The notes: a model not told the origin generated them from the letters alone. 39,559 nt of DNA from Candidatus Aenigmatarchaeota archaeon (GCA_014238095.1 JABABT010000024.1:1-39559); one strand, 5' to 3'; shown: positions 8,310-17,017, counted from the first letter of the stretch. Made by a program: numbers and translations.

Positions 8310-9092
8310 ATGTCATTATTTGGAAAAAAGAAGAATAAAGGTAAATTAAGACCTGGAAAAGGATTTGATCCTATTGCTAGAGTTAGAGAAATGGCTGCAC
8401 GTGGATTTTCAGAACCAGAAATGATTGATGTTTTAAGAAGGGATGGATTTGGAGCTAATGAAATTGATAATGCATTAACACAAGCATTGAGAATAGGTGT
8501 TGGACAAAACCAAAAAATGCAACAAAATAATTATCAAATGCAAAAACCTCAAATGCAACAACCTCAAATGCAACAACCTCAAATGCAACAACCTCAAATG
8601 CAACAACAAATGCAAAAACCTCAAATGCAAAGTAACCGAAATAATGAAAATGAACTTCCAACAATTGATTCTATAACCTCAATGACAGGACAACCAAATC
8701 AATTGAGTGGATCTATGCCACAAATACCAGAAACAAGTTTACCAGAAGGATATTATTCACAAACATATTCAAGTGAAGATTATGTTGATTATGTAGTACA
8801 ACAAAGACTTGGAGAAGTTACAGAAAAAGTAAAAGAATTTCAAGAATATTATAAAAAATTAAATAATAAAATAAGTGAATTAACAGATAATTTAAAAAAT
8901 ATGGAAACAAAATCAGAACCTAATAAAAATGCTGTTAATAATAAAATAGAAAATTTTACTTCATCAGTTTCAGATATAGATAATAGATTAAGTGGTTTAG
9001 AAAAGGCTTTCAAAGAAACACTTCCAGATTTAATTGATTCAGTACGTACTTTAAGTGATCTTGTTCAAAAAATAAAAAAAGATAAAGAGTAA
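8310..9092 (+). CDS. N-terminal UBA-like helical domain, MQQPQ repeat linker and C-terminal coiled coil; hypothetical
   Basis: Intact 260-aa ORF; 'REMAARGFSEPEMIDVLRRDGFGANEIDNALTQAL' looks UBA-like; M-Q-Q-P-Q tandem repeats. Confidence 0.75.
   Translation: MSLFGKKKNKGKLRPGKGFDPIARVREMAARGFSEPEMIDVLRRDGFGANEIDNALTQALRIGVGQNQKMQQNNYQMQKPQMQQPQMQQPQMQQPQMQQQMQKPQMQSNRNNENELPTIDSITSMTGQPNQLSGSMPQIPETSLPEGYYSQTYSSEDYVDYVVQQRLGEVTEKVKEFQEYYKKLNNKISELTDNLKNMETKSEPNKNAVNNKIENFTSSVSDIDNRLSGLEKAFKETLPDLIDSVRTLSDLVQKIKKDKE
8538..8630 (+). repeat. In-frame 15-bp tandem repeat (atgcaacaacctcaa) encoding MQQPQ
   Basis: ATGCAAAAACCTCAA then four ATGCAACAACCTCAA units, a truncated unit, ATGCAAAAACCTCAA and ATGCAA. 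Confidence 0.9.
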
Positions 9093-9093
9093 T

Positions 9094-9117
9094 AAGTCTT
9101 AAAATCAAGACTTTTTT
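9094..9117 (+). terminator. Terminator-like hairpin (AAGTCTT-AAAATC-AAGACTT-TTTT) abutting the next start codon
   Basis: 7-bp perfect stem, 6-nt loop, run of six T ending at 9117; ATG at 9118. Confidence 0.55.
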
Positions 9118-9498
9118 ATGGTAGATTCTACACAGGTATTAAATCAAATTATTACTTTCTTTTCTGATTTATTTTATGTACAACCAGAATGGTTAATTTT
9201 TCCAGGTATACTTACATTATTTTTCTTTCCATTAACATTGAATATTTTTGCAATTTATTATTTTATGGAAAAAATAGTAAAAGTATTTTCTGGTACTGGT
9301 ATGAATCTTGTTATAGCTGGTCTAGTCAGTTTTCTTATGTTACCATATAATGATATAACTAGATTCATAACTCCAATTATTGTTGGATACTATTTAACAA
9401 GAAATAATATTTTAAGAATATTATTTATTTTAATTATTTATGGATTTGCATTCTCTTTACCAGAAATTTTATTTTACTTAAATAATTTTTATTTTTAA
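9118..9498 (+). CDS. Small multi-TM protein, probable divergent member of the local membrane-protein family
   Basis: 'IFAIYYFMEKIVKVFSGTGMNLVIAGLVSFLMLPY' resembles the core of the 10260 protein 'IYAIFLGLLRTLRIFSGAGNVEHLISLLVSLSALFIGW'. Confidence 0.65.
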   Translation: MVDSTQVLNQIITFFSDLFYVQPEWLIFPGILTLFFFPLTLNIFAIYYFMEKIVKVFSGTGMNLVIAGLVSFLMLPYNDITRFITPIIVGYYLTRNNILRILFILIIYGFAFSLPEILFYLNNFYF

Positions 9499-9523
9499 TT
9501 TATTGAAATAGTTAAAATTAAGA

Positions 9524-10195
9524 TTAATTTTTATAATATTGTCTTACTTCTTCTATGTCTGAGTATGAAATTTCATATAGATTTGATAACATAGGATTTT
9601 TTGGAGGATTTAGTTGTGTTGTATATGTTGGAGGAGGTAACATAGGTAAATTTTTTGGAGAAGGTAACATATGAGTTTCTGGTGAAAGTGTAGATTTTTC
9701 CTCATTATAATTATTTTTTACTTTATAATCTTTAATTTGTTTTTTGAAATAGGATGATATTTTTTCAACTAATTTAGGAATTATTTTATCATTAACATAT
9801 TCTTCCATTGAATTATATCCTTTGAATTCCCAGTAAGGTTTATCTAAATTTTCTTGTTTTTGTTTGTAGGATTTAGAATTTTTTAATAATTCATTTAATT
9901 GTTTTGCTGTTTCGTATTCTTTTAATTCTTCTAATGATGGTTTATCAGTATTTGAATATTGTTGATTATTAGAATTTTCTGGTTTTAAAAATGTTTTACC
10001 AAATAAAGTTGGAGGAGACCTAACAGGTTGATTATATTGTTCGTTTGAATTATTTCCCATTGTAAAATATATAGGTAATTTTATATTTTTGGGGTTTGCA
10101 TCATATCTCAAATTGTCGATATTATTTATTGAATCATTAGCTATCCTTATTCTTTCATCTAAATATTCTGGTGTTTCTATTAATTTTTGTTCCAT
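9524..10195 (-). CDS. Hypothetical cytoplasmic protein with Pro-rich segment
   Basis: 223-aa ORF; promoter-like AAAACTTTATATATT upstream (minus strand, about 10230). Confidence 0.65.
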   Translation of the reverse strand: MEQKLIETPEYLDERIRIANDSINNIDNLRYDANPKNIKLPIYFTMGNNSNEQYNQPVRSPPTLFGKTFLKPENSNNQQYSNTDKPSLEELKEYETAKQLNELLKNSKSYKQKQENLDKPYWEFKGYNSMEEYVNDKIIPKLVEKISSYFKKQIKDYKVKNNYNEEKSTLSPETHMLPSPKNLPMLPPPTYTTQLNPPKNPMLSNLYEISYSDIEEVRQYYKN

Positions 10196-10259
10196 AATAC
10201 CAATTACTACTATGGAGTGACAATATATAAAGTTTTGTATATTATTGTATACATAATAT

Positions 10260-10943
10260 TTATGTAACTTCTCTTAAAACATGATTAAGTTTAATTTTTT
10301 CTTCTTGTTTTTTTGCTAGTTCTTCTTCTCTTTTTATTATATTTTTATCTATAGATTTTAATTTTGCTGATGTTAAGTCTTTATCATTCAATTTTTGAGA
10401 TTTTAATTCTTCTATTATTTGTTCTAATTTTATCATTCTATCTGATATTTGTTTATCTCTTTTTTTATAAGAATTGAATATTTGAGTAGTAGCATTAAGT
10501 TTAATGAAATAACCTTTTGTATACAAAATAGTACCAACAACAAAAATTAAAACGAATATTAAAAAGGCAAAATTTCCAAGACCATATAATGCATAGCTGA
10601 TATAACCTACCCAACCAATAAATAATGCTGATAAAGAAACTAAAAGAGATATAAGATGTTCTACATTTCCTGCACCAGAAAATATTCTTAATGTTCTAAG
10701 TAAACCAAGAAAAATAGCATAAATAGCAATTGTTGGTATTATAGCATTAATTATAAGTTGTCTTGGTTCATTTAACCATTCTTTATCAAAACCAAATAAT
10801 TGTACCCAAATATATTCACAATAACCATTTTGTGTACATGTATTAGAAAAATTAGTACTTTGAGCAGAAACAATTATAGGTGATACTAATAATGCTACCA
10901 TGAATACAGAGAAGAAAATTGATATTGGATTTTTTGTTTTCAT
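10260..10943 (-). CDS. Signal-peptide-bearing multi-TM protein with C-terminal coiled coil; local paralogous family
   Basis: Signal MKTKNPISIFFSVFMVALLVSPIIVSAQS; 4-TM core; coiled-coil tail; SD-like AGGAGA upstream. Confidence 0.75.
   Translation of the reverse strand: MKTKNPISIFFSVFMVALLVSPIIVSAQSTNFSNTCTQNGYCEYIWVQLFGFDKEWLNEPRQLIINAIIPTIAIYAIFLGLLRTLRIFSGAGNVEHLISLLVSLSALFIGWVGYISYALYGLGNFAFLIFVLIFVVGTILYTKGYFIKLNATTQIFNSYKKRDKQISDRMIKLEQIIEELKSQKLNDKDLTSAKLKSIDKNIIKREEELAKKQEEKIKLNHVLREVT
10860..10943 (-). repeat. 84-bp signal-peptide cassette, copy A (inverted relative to copy B)
   Basis: Reverse complement matches 12170-12253 at 83 of 84 positions (TCA versus ACA at codon 8 is the single difference). 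Confidence 0.95.
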
Positions 10944-10947
10944 TATA

Positions 10948-11520
10948 TTATCTCCTTAACTTACCTGAAATTAATGCAACTATTATCATTAATACCATAA
11001 ATATAATTAATGCCGCAACAATTATAACTATATCGGAATTTGGAGATGGTGTATCTGCTTCAATTCCAGTTGCTATTGGGTTTCCTATATTTGTAAAAAC
11101 TCCTACTAATCCACTTGTTACAAATAATCCAATAACAATTGCTAACATTAACCATACTAAACCTGATGACTTTAATTTTTCACCTAAAACAGCACCAACA
11201 TTTGGATAGAAAACAGCTGCAATAATAACTGCTGTTATCATAAGAAATATCCAAACAGTCGATTGTAATAAAAATGTTGTAATTTCTGTTGTTAAACTGA
11301 AACCTACAATTAGTGGAAATCCTATAAATAATAAACCAATTGATACTGCAATAATTCCATTAATTCCAACACTATCACCAAGCATATGACTTTTCTTTAA
11401 CAAAGCAAAAATTATTAAAGACACAATTAAAAATGGAAGTAAGAAATCGTATACTCCAATATTTATTAAATTTTCAATTGCTGTTTCAAATAATGTTGTG
11501 TTATCTGCTGCACTTGCCAT
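10948..11520 (-). CDS. Multi-TM membrane protein, local paralogous family
   Basis: 'ENLINIGVYDFLLPFLIVSLIIFALLKKSHMLGDSVGINGIIAVSIGLLFIGFP' core shared with the 12170 protein. Confidence 0.75.
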   Translation of the reverse strand: MASAADNTTLFETAIENLINIGVYDFLLPFLIVSLIIFALLKKSHMLGDSVGINGIIAVSIGLLFIGFPLIVGFSLTTEITTFLLQSTVWIFLMITAVIIAAVFYPNVGAVLGEKLKSSGLVWLMLAIVIGLFVTSGLVGVFTNIGNPIATGIEADTPSPNSDIVIIVAALIIFMVLMIIVALISGKLRR

Positions 11521-11578
11521 ATTAATCTAATAATATAAGAATAGATAAAGTTTTAAACCCATTATTTTTATTGAAAAA

Positions 11579-12109
11579 TTATACTCCTTTTAATCCAAGT
11601 AATTTTTCTCTTTCTTTTCTCATTTTCAAAATTTCATCTTCATATTCTGATGCTGCTGCATAATTTCCTTTATTACGAGCTTCTTGTAATTTTTTATATC
11701 TATCTTCCATATGTTTATCTAATTTTTTAAGTGTTGATTTGCTATTTGATAGTTGATATAATTCTTGAGAATTAAATACTGCTTTACCTCTACCAATAGC
11801 CCAAATGATACCACCAACAATAAATAGAACAATAAATAATCCAAATGCAAAAGCTCCTGTTAATGCTGATATTTGAGTAATCAATAATCCCCATACATCA
11901 GTAACTGCAACTAATATAGCAATAATCAAAGATACAATAATATTAATTTTTTTTGTTGTCTTATCTGTAGGTGGACCAAATATTTTTAACATACTTAAGG
12001 TTCCCCAAAATATTGCGAAAATTAACATGAAGGGTAATAAAAATTGTACCAATAATGTATTTGGTTCTATAGTTCCTATTGATCCAAATAATTCAAATAT
12101 GTTTGCCAT
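11579..12109 (-). CDS. Multi-TM membrane protein with C-terminal coiled coil, local paralogous family
   Basis: 'LLVQFLLPFMLIFAIFWGTLSMLKIFG...KKINIIVSLIIAILVAV' core; charged helical C-terminus. Confidence 0.75.
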   Translation of the reverse strand: MANIFELFGSIGTIEPNTLLVQFLLPFMLIFAIFWGTLSMLKIFGPPTDKTTKKINIIVSLIIAILVAVTDVWGLLITQISALTGAFAFGLFIVLFIVGGIIWAIGRGKAVFNSQELYQLSNSKSTLKKLDKHMEDRYKKLQEARNKGNYAAASEYEDEILKMRKEREKLLGLKGV

Positions 12110-12169
12110 AAATAATATTGGATAGTAAAACTAATAAGCTTAAATGTTTATGGAACATATTTTTATTTA

Positions 12170-12253
12170 ATGAAAACAAAAAATCCAATAACAATTTTCT
12201 TCTCTGTATTCATGGTAGCATTATTAGTATCACCTATAATTGTTTCTGCTCAA
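12170..12253 (+). repeat. 84-bp signal-peptide cassette, copy B
   Basis: See copy A at 10860-10943; similarity begins at the ATG and ends at the codon after the predicted cleavage site. Confidence 0.95.
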
Positions 12254-12823
12254 TCTCCATTTGAAAGAGTTATTGATAATTTAATTGATCTTGGATTCTT
12301 TGGATTTGTATTACCATTTTTACTTACAGCAGCAATATTTTATGGTTTACTTAGAAAATCACAAATATTTGGAGACCCAGCATCAAACGTTTCAATAAAT
12401 GCAATTGTTGCAATAACAGCTGGATTTATGGTTTGGGCATATCCTACAATTTCTGGTGTTGATGTAGCTGAACAACTTAGTAAATTCTTTTTCCAAGGAG
12501 CAATAGCTATACTTGGAGTTATTGTAAGCATACTTATTGCAGGAATATTTTTACCTAAAGATCTTCCTAGTGAAATTTCTAAACATATTAAATCTGGAAA
12601 AGGTGTCGCATATATTGTAATTGGAGGTTTAATTGTTGGAATGATTGTTCTATTAAGTAGTGGAGTAGGAGAATTTCTAATACCTAATCTTTCTGGAGGA
12701 CCATTAGTAATTAATCCTGGATATGGTAGTGGATTAAGCTCTGATGATATACTTACAATAATTGTTGTTATTGGAATGATGGTTGTTGTTGGACTTATAG
12801 CAAAAGGTGAAAGTAAAAATTAA
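12170..12823 (+). CDS. Signal-peptide-bearing multi-TM membrane protein, local paralogous family
   Basis: Signal MKTKNPITIFFSVFMVALLVSPIIVSAQS; 'NLIDLGFFGFVLPFLLTAAIFYGLLRKSQIFGD...INAIVAITAGFMVWAYP' core. Confidence 0.78.
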   Translation: MKTKNPITIFFSVFMVALLVSPIIVSAQSPFERVIDNLIDLGFFGFVLPFLLTAAIFYGLLRKSQIFGDPASNVSINAIVAITAGFMVWAYPTISGVDVAEQLSKFFFQGAIAILGVIVSILIAGIFLPKDLPSEISKHIKSGKGVAYIVIGGLIVGMIVLLSSGVGEFLIPNLSGGPLVINPGYGSGLSSDDILTIIVVIGMMVVVGLIAKGESKN

Positions 12824-12832
12824 GTGTATTTT

Positions 12833-13387
12833 ATGTCTAGTTTAGAAAATGTAATTAATAATTTACAATCTGCTGGAATATTTGAATTTTTCTTACCTTT
12901 TATTCTAATTTTTGCTGTTGTTTTTGGGTTAATGCAAAAGGTTGGAATTTTTGGAGATAAAAAAGAAAGTGAAGTAAGAAAATTAAATGCATTGATTGCT
13001 TTTGTTTTTGCTGCATTCATTATGATTTATCCAACAACAAATGATTTAGTATTTAATTTAACAGATTATATAGCAAATTTTGTTGGAGGAACATTCATTT
13101 TCATACTTGGTATAATTTCATTTATGATTATGGCATTTATGATTTCTAATGCTTCAGGTGAAAAAAATGATGATAAAAGTAAATTTAAACTTGGTAGTAC
13201 GTCTATTGGTATAGCATTAGTTTTAGTTATAGCATTATTTTTAACAAGTGGTGGAGTTTTATCATTAGGTGGATTACAATTTAATTCTAATTTTAATTTA
13301 AATTTTGGAAATATAGATCCTAATGTTATAGCATTAATTGGTGTGTTAGTTGCAGTAGGTGTTGGTATTTGGTATTTAACTAAATAA
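12833..13387 (+). CDS. Multi-TM membrane protein, local paralogous family
   Basis: ORF track gives GTG at 12824; ATG at 12833 (MSSLENVINNLQSAG) is more plausible. 'FFLPFILIFAVVFGLMQKVGIFGD...LNALIAFVFAAFIMIYP' core. Confidence 0.75.
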   Translation: MSSLENVINNLQSAGIFEFFLPFILIFAVVFGLMQKVGIFGDKKESEVRKLNALIAFVFAAFIMIYPTTNDLVFNLTDYIANFVGGTFIFILGIISFMIMAFMISNASGEKNDDKSKFKLGSTSIGIALVLVIALFLTSGGVLSLGGLQFNSNFNLNFGNIDPNVIALIGVLVAVGVGIWYLTK

Positions 13388-13392
13388 AAAAA

Positions 13393-14157
13393 CTATTCTT
13401 TAAAAATTTCTAAATAATCTTTTTCTGTAAAATGTAATTTACTAGGAATTATCAAAACAGATGGTGTTGTATTAATTGTTTGTTTCTGTAATAATTCTAT
13501 ATTATCAAAAAATAATTGTGACGATTGGCCTGCTCTTGATAAAATAATAATTTTTTGAGAATTTTCAATCACATTTTCATTAAATTTATTTTCAAGTTTC
13601 AATAAAAAATCAATAGCATGATTTGGAGTCATTAAATGAGTTGTATCATTCCCAATATCAAGAAGACATAATGTATGTAAACCAATTTTCTTGTTTTCTC
13701 TTATAGAATCATAAATAGATTTTGGTAATATTCCTCCAGTTTTATCAAGAAATGGTATAGTAATTGTTGCTCCGAATTTGTAAATATGTAAACCTGTTTC
13801 AGATATAGCAGAAAAAATAGATGAATTATGAATTATAGATGTATGTATACCCATTTTTTTTGCATCAACTAAAAGTGAAGAATGAGTTGTTGCTACCATT
13901 GGGTCTCCTTGGATTAAAATTGCTATTTTCTTATTTTTTGCTTCATTAAGAATTTTTTGGGAATTCTCTTCAAGATCTATTCTTTTAATAGGTATAATAT
14001 TATCATGTTCAATTATTTCTTTGAGTTTTTCCATATATCCGTTCCATTTTCCTGTATATAATTCAAAATAAACTTTATCGGCTTTTTTTGCAGCAATAAT
14101 ACCACGTAAATTCATATCATTTTCATCTGACAAACCTAACCCAATTAAAATAAGCAT
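13393..14157 (-). CDS. dph5: Diphthine synthase (diphthamide biosynthesis methyltransferase)
   Basis: MLILIGLGLSDENDMNLRGIIAAKKADKVYFELYT; 'LIQGDPMVATTHSSLLVDAKK' typical of Dph5/SAM (corrin-type) methyltransferases. Confidence 0.92.
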   Translation of the reverse strand: MLILIGLGLSDENDMNLRGIIAAKKADKVYFELYTGKWNGYMEKLKEIIEHDNIIPIKRIDLEENSQKILNEAKNKKIAILIQGDPMVATTHSSLLVDAKKMGIHTSIIHNSSIFSAISETGLHIYKFGATITIPFLDKTGGILPKSIYDSIRENKKIGLHTLCLLDIGNDTTHLMTPNHAIDFLLKLENKFNENVIENSQKIIILSRAGQSSQLFFDNIELLQKQTINTTPSVLIIPSKLHFTEKDYLEIFKE

Positions 14158-14218
14158 TAAAATACTTAGTAAACTTATATTAAATTAATTTCTTAAACTT
14201 TGATAATTTATTATTAAT

Positions 14219-14998
14219 ATGGGTGTAGATTTAATAGGTTCAGAAAATAAAATGGTAGCCATAGTAGAAACAAAAAATAATTCAAAGTCAGAAATTGAAA
14301 AATCTATTATTAAAATAAAGAAAAATCATAAAAATGTAAAATCCATATTAAAGAAAAATTCTGGACCTAAAGGAGAATTTAGAATTAAAAAATTAGAACT
14401 AATTGATGGTGAAGAAAATACTGAAGTAATTCATAAAGAAAATAATTATCTTATAAAAATAGATCCGAGGAAAGTTTATTTTTCATCAAGAGAAGGAACA
14501 ATAAGGGAAAAAATTTCATCAGAAATGAAAGCTGGAGAAAAAATTTTGATAATGTTTGCTGGTGTAGGACCATATTTAGTAAGTATATCTAAAATACAAC
14601 CAAAAATTAAAGAAGTAATAGGTATTGAAAATAATCCTATAGCTGTAAAATATATGGAAGAAAATATTAGGATAAATAAAATAGCTCATCTTGTAACACC
14701 AATTGAAGGTGATGTAAATGAAATATGTAAAAATTATTCAGAAGAGTTTGATAGAATAATTATGCCAATGGTATATGCTAAAAATTATTTAGATATAGCA
14801 ACAAAAATAATAAAAAATGGTGGATTAATTTATATTTATATGATAAGTGAGGAAAATGATTTCAAAGATATAGATTATTTTGTATCTAAATTTTTTGAAA
14901 ATTCAAATAGAAAATATAAAATATTGGAAAAAAACATAATATGTTTATTTTCCCCAAATAAATATAAAATACTAGTAAAAATGGAAGTGAGTAAATGA
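14219..14998 (+). CDS. Trm5/Tyw2-family tRNA (guanine-37) methyltransferase
   Basis: 'IDPRKVYFSSREGTIREKI', SAM motif 'MFAGVGPYLVSISK', 'IGIENNPIAVKYMEENI'. Confidence 0.85.
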   Translation: MGVDLIGSENKMVAIVETKNNSKSEIEKSIIKIKKNHKNVKSILKKNSGPKGEFRIKKLELIDGEENTEVIHKENNYLIKIDPRKVYFSSREGTIREKISSEMKAGEKILIMFAGVGPYLVSISKIQPKIKEVIGIENNPIAVKYMEENIRINKIAHLVTPIEGDVNEICKNYSEEFDRIIMPMVYAKNYLDIATKIIKNGGLIYIYMISEENDFKDIDYFVSKFFENSNRKYKILEKNIICLFSPNKYKILVKMEVSK

Positions 14999-15846
14999 AT
15001 GTAAAAGAATATATTAAAAACTGTCAGCTTGTTGTACATTCTGGAGGAAAAGGTGAAAGATGGTCATCAATAACAAAAAATGAAATTGTAAAACCTATGA
15101 CTGAAATAGGATTAAATCCAAGACCAATGTTTGATTGGTCAATATTACCATTTGTAAAATCAGGTATTCAAAATATTTATCCTACTTTGTGGTTTAAATC
15201 TGATTCTTTGAAACAACATGCTTATAATATATCAGAAAATACTAATTTGAATTTTATTTATCTTGAAGAAAAAGAAAAGAGAATTGGTCGTGCAGGTATA
15301 ATAAAAGAATCAATTAAAAATGGTTTATTAGATCCAAAAAAACCAATAATTTCAATTAATGGTTCTGATATTATTTCAATTGATGTTGAGAAATTGATTA
15401 AATTTCATATTGAAGGTGTAGAAAATGGTTTTTATGTAACAGTTGTTGGAGCCACTGAAATTCCTACAGAATTTGGACAATACAAAATAGATCCAAAAAC
15501 TAATGTTGTTAGTTGTTTTAAAGAAAAACCTGTTGTGAAAATTTCAAAATATGAAAATGTTCATACTGGAATTTTTGTTTTTGATTCTAATGCTATTAAT
15601 TTTTTTGATAAAATAGATGAAAAATCTTATCCAATAAACATTGAAGATCTTAAAGGAGAAGCATCAAATTGTATTTTTAATAATGCAAGAAGTTATAGTG
15701 GAATAATTCCATTAAAAGAGTGGGTATTTTTTAAAAATCCAAAAAATTATAAAGATTTTAGTAAAATAGATTTTGAAAATTTCTTAAAAGTTGAAAATGT
15801 TGAAAATTATCTAGGAAAATATAATAGAAATAATGAATATATTTAA
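14995..15846 (+). CDS. Sugar nucleotidyltransferase (NTP_transferase family)
   Basis: 'VVHSGGKGERW' pyrophosphorylase motif; 'IISINGSDIIS' metal-site region; overlaps preceding gene by 4 nt. Confidence 0.85.
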   Translation: MNVKEYIKNCQLVVHSGGKGERWSSITKNEIVKPMTEIGLNPRPMFDWSILPFVKSGIQNIYPTLWFKSDSLKQHAYNISENTNLNFIYLEEKEKRIGRAGIIKESIKNGLLDPKKPIISINGSDIISIDVEKLIKFHIEGVENGFYVTVVGATEIPTEFGQYKIDPKTNVVSCFKEKPVVKISKYENVHTGIFVFDSNAINFFDKIDEKSYPINIEDLKGEASNCIFNNARSYSGIIPLKEWVFFKNPKNYKDFSKIDFENFLKVENVENYLGKYNRNNEYI

Positions 15847-15870
15847 TAATACAATTTTTCAATATATTTT

Positions 15871-16125
15871 ATGCCAGGAGATAAGAAGGTTAGTGTAACA
15901 AAATTTGGAGAATTTAAATTAAATGAATATTCAGTTTTAGTCATTAATAAAACAGATTATTCTGGTGAAGATAAAATAGATTTCCGTGTTTGGAAAAATT
16001 CACCAAAATATAAGGGACCTACAAAACAAGGTTTTGTATTATCTATGGATCAAATAAATGATTTTATTAAACTTACTAATGAAATTAAAGATAAATTATC
16101 AAAAGGAAAGAAAACTAAAAAGTAA
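15871..16125 (+). CDS. PC4/p15-like ssDNA-binding transcriptional coactivator
   Basis: 84 aa: 'EYSVLVINKTDYSGEDKIDFRVWKNSPKYKGPTKQGFVLSMDQINDFIKL' fits the PC4-type pattern. Confidence 0.65.
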   Translation: MPGDKKVSVTKFGEFKLNEYSVLVINKTDYSGEDKIDFRVWKNSPKYKGPTKQGFVLSMDQINDFIKLTNEIKDKLSKGKKTKK

Positions 16126-16150
16126 ATAAAGTAGAAATTTATATTTAATT

Positions 16151-17017
16151 ATGATAACTCCAATCCCATTAGATTTATTAGCAATGATTCTATTTTTTGG
16201 TATAATTAGTGTTTTAATTATTCGAGATAGGAAAAATGTAGATTTCCATTATGGTTTAATAATTAAGAGATGGAAAAAAGGAAATAAGGTTATGGATAAA
16301 TGGATATTCTCACATAAAAAAATATTGAATAAATTAGGAACTATTGGAGTCTATATTGGAGTAGGTGCTTCTATAATTGCATTGATATCAATTATTTATC
16401 TAGTTTCAATTAATCAACAAGCTGCTGCATTAATTTTACCTACAGTAAATAATTATGAATATCCAACTGATGCTATCGTTGGTGTTCCTTTTTGGTTTTG
16501 GATAATTAGTATATTTGTTGTTTTGGTTGTACATGAACCAATGCATGCTATATATTCACGTTTAGCAGGTATACCAGTAAAAAGTTGGGGAGTTATGTTA
16601 TTACTTTTTATTCCTATAGGGGCTTTTGTTGATCCAGATATGAGAAAAGTTAATAAACTCAAATTTATGCAAAAGATGAAAATTTATGCTGGAGGATCAT
16701 TTGGTAATTTTATAACAGCAGGAATAGTATTATTAATTACATTTGTTTATGGATTTTTAATTAAAATTTTCGGATTCCAGATACCTATATTATCTGAACT
16801 CCTTCAATGGTTGTTTATTTTTAATATAGGAATTGGTATATTCAATATGCTTCCAATGAAACCATTAGATGGTGGATTAATGTTTGAGACTATATTTGAA
16901 AAAATCTTCAAAAGTAAAAAGAAGGCTTCAACTGCAATTAAAATAAGTTCAATAATTGTTCTTGGAATTATAATTATGGCAATATTTGGAAAAGAAATTT
17001 TTGGAATTATTTTATAA
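16151..17017 (+). CDS. Membrane metalloprotease, M50 (site-2 protease-like)
   Basis: HExxH-type 'VVHEPMHAIYSRL' in a TM segment and 'NMLPMKPLDGGLMFE' second metal motif. Confidence 0.88.
   Translation: MITPIPLDLLAMILFFGIISVLIIRDRKNVDFHYGLIIKRWKKGNKVMDKWIFSHKKILNKLGTIGVYIGVGASIIALISIIYLVSINQQAAALILPTVNNYEYPTDAIVGVPFWFWIISIFVVLVVHEPMHAIYSRLAGIPVKSWGVMLLLFIPIGAFVDPDMRKVNKLKFMQKMKIYAGGSFGNFITAGIVLLITFVYGFLIKIFGFQIPILSELLQWLFIFNIGIGIFNMLPMKPLDGGLMFETIFEKIFKSKKKASTAIKISSIIVLGIIIMAIFGKEIFGIIL

Noticed and set aside
8455-8664. 69-aa minus-strand ORF rich in VAFEVVAFEV
   Set aside because: Exact antisense shadow of the MQQPQ tandem repeat in the 8310-9092 CDS; repeat periodicity keeps the frame open.
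10919-11209. 96-aa plus-strand ORF opposite the membrane cluster
   Set aside because: Antisense of the 10948-11520 multi-TM gene and copy A of the signal cassette; no domain evidence.
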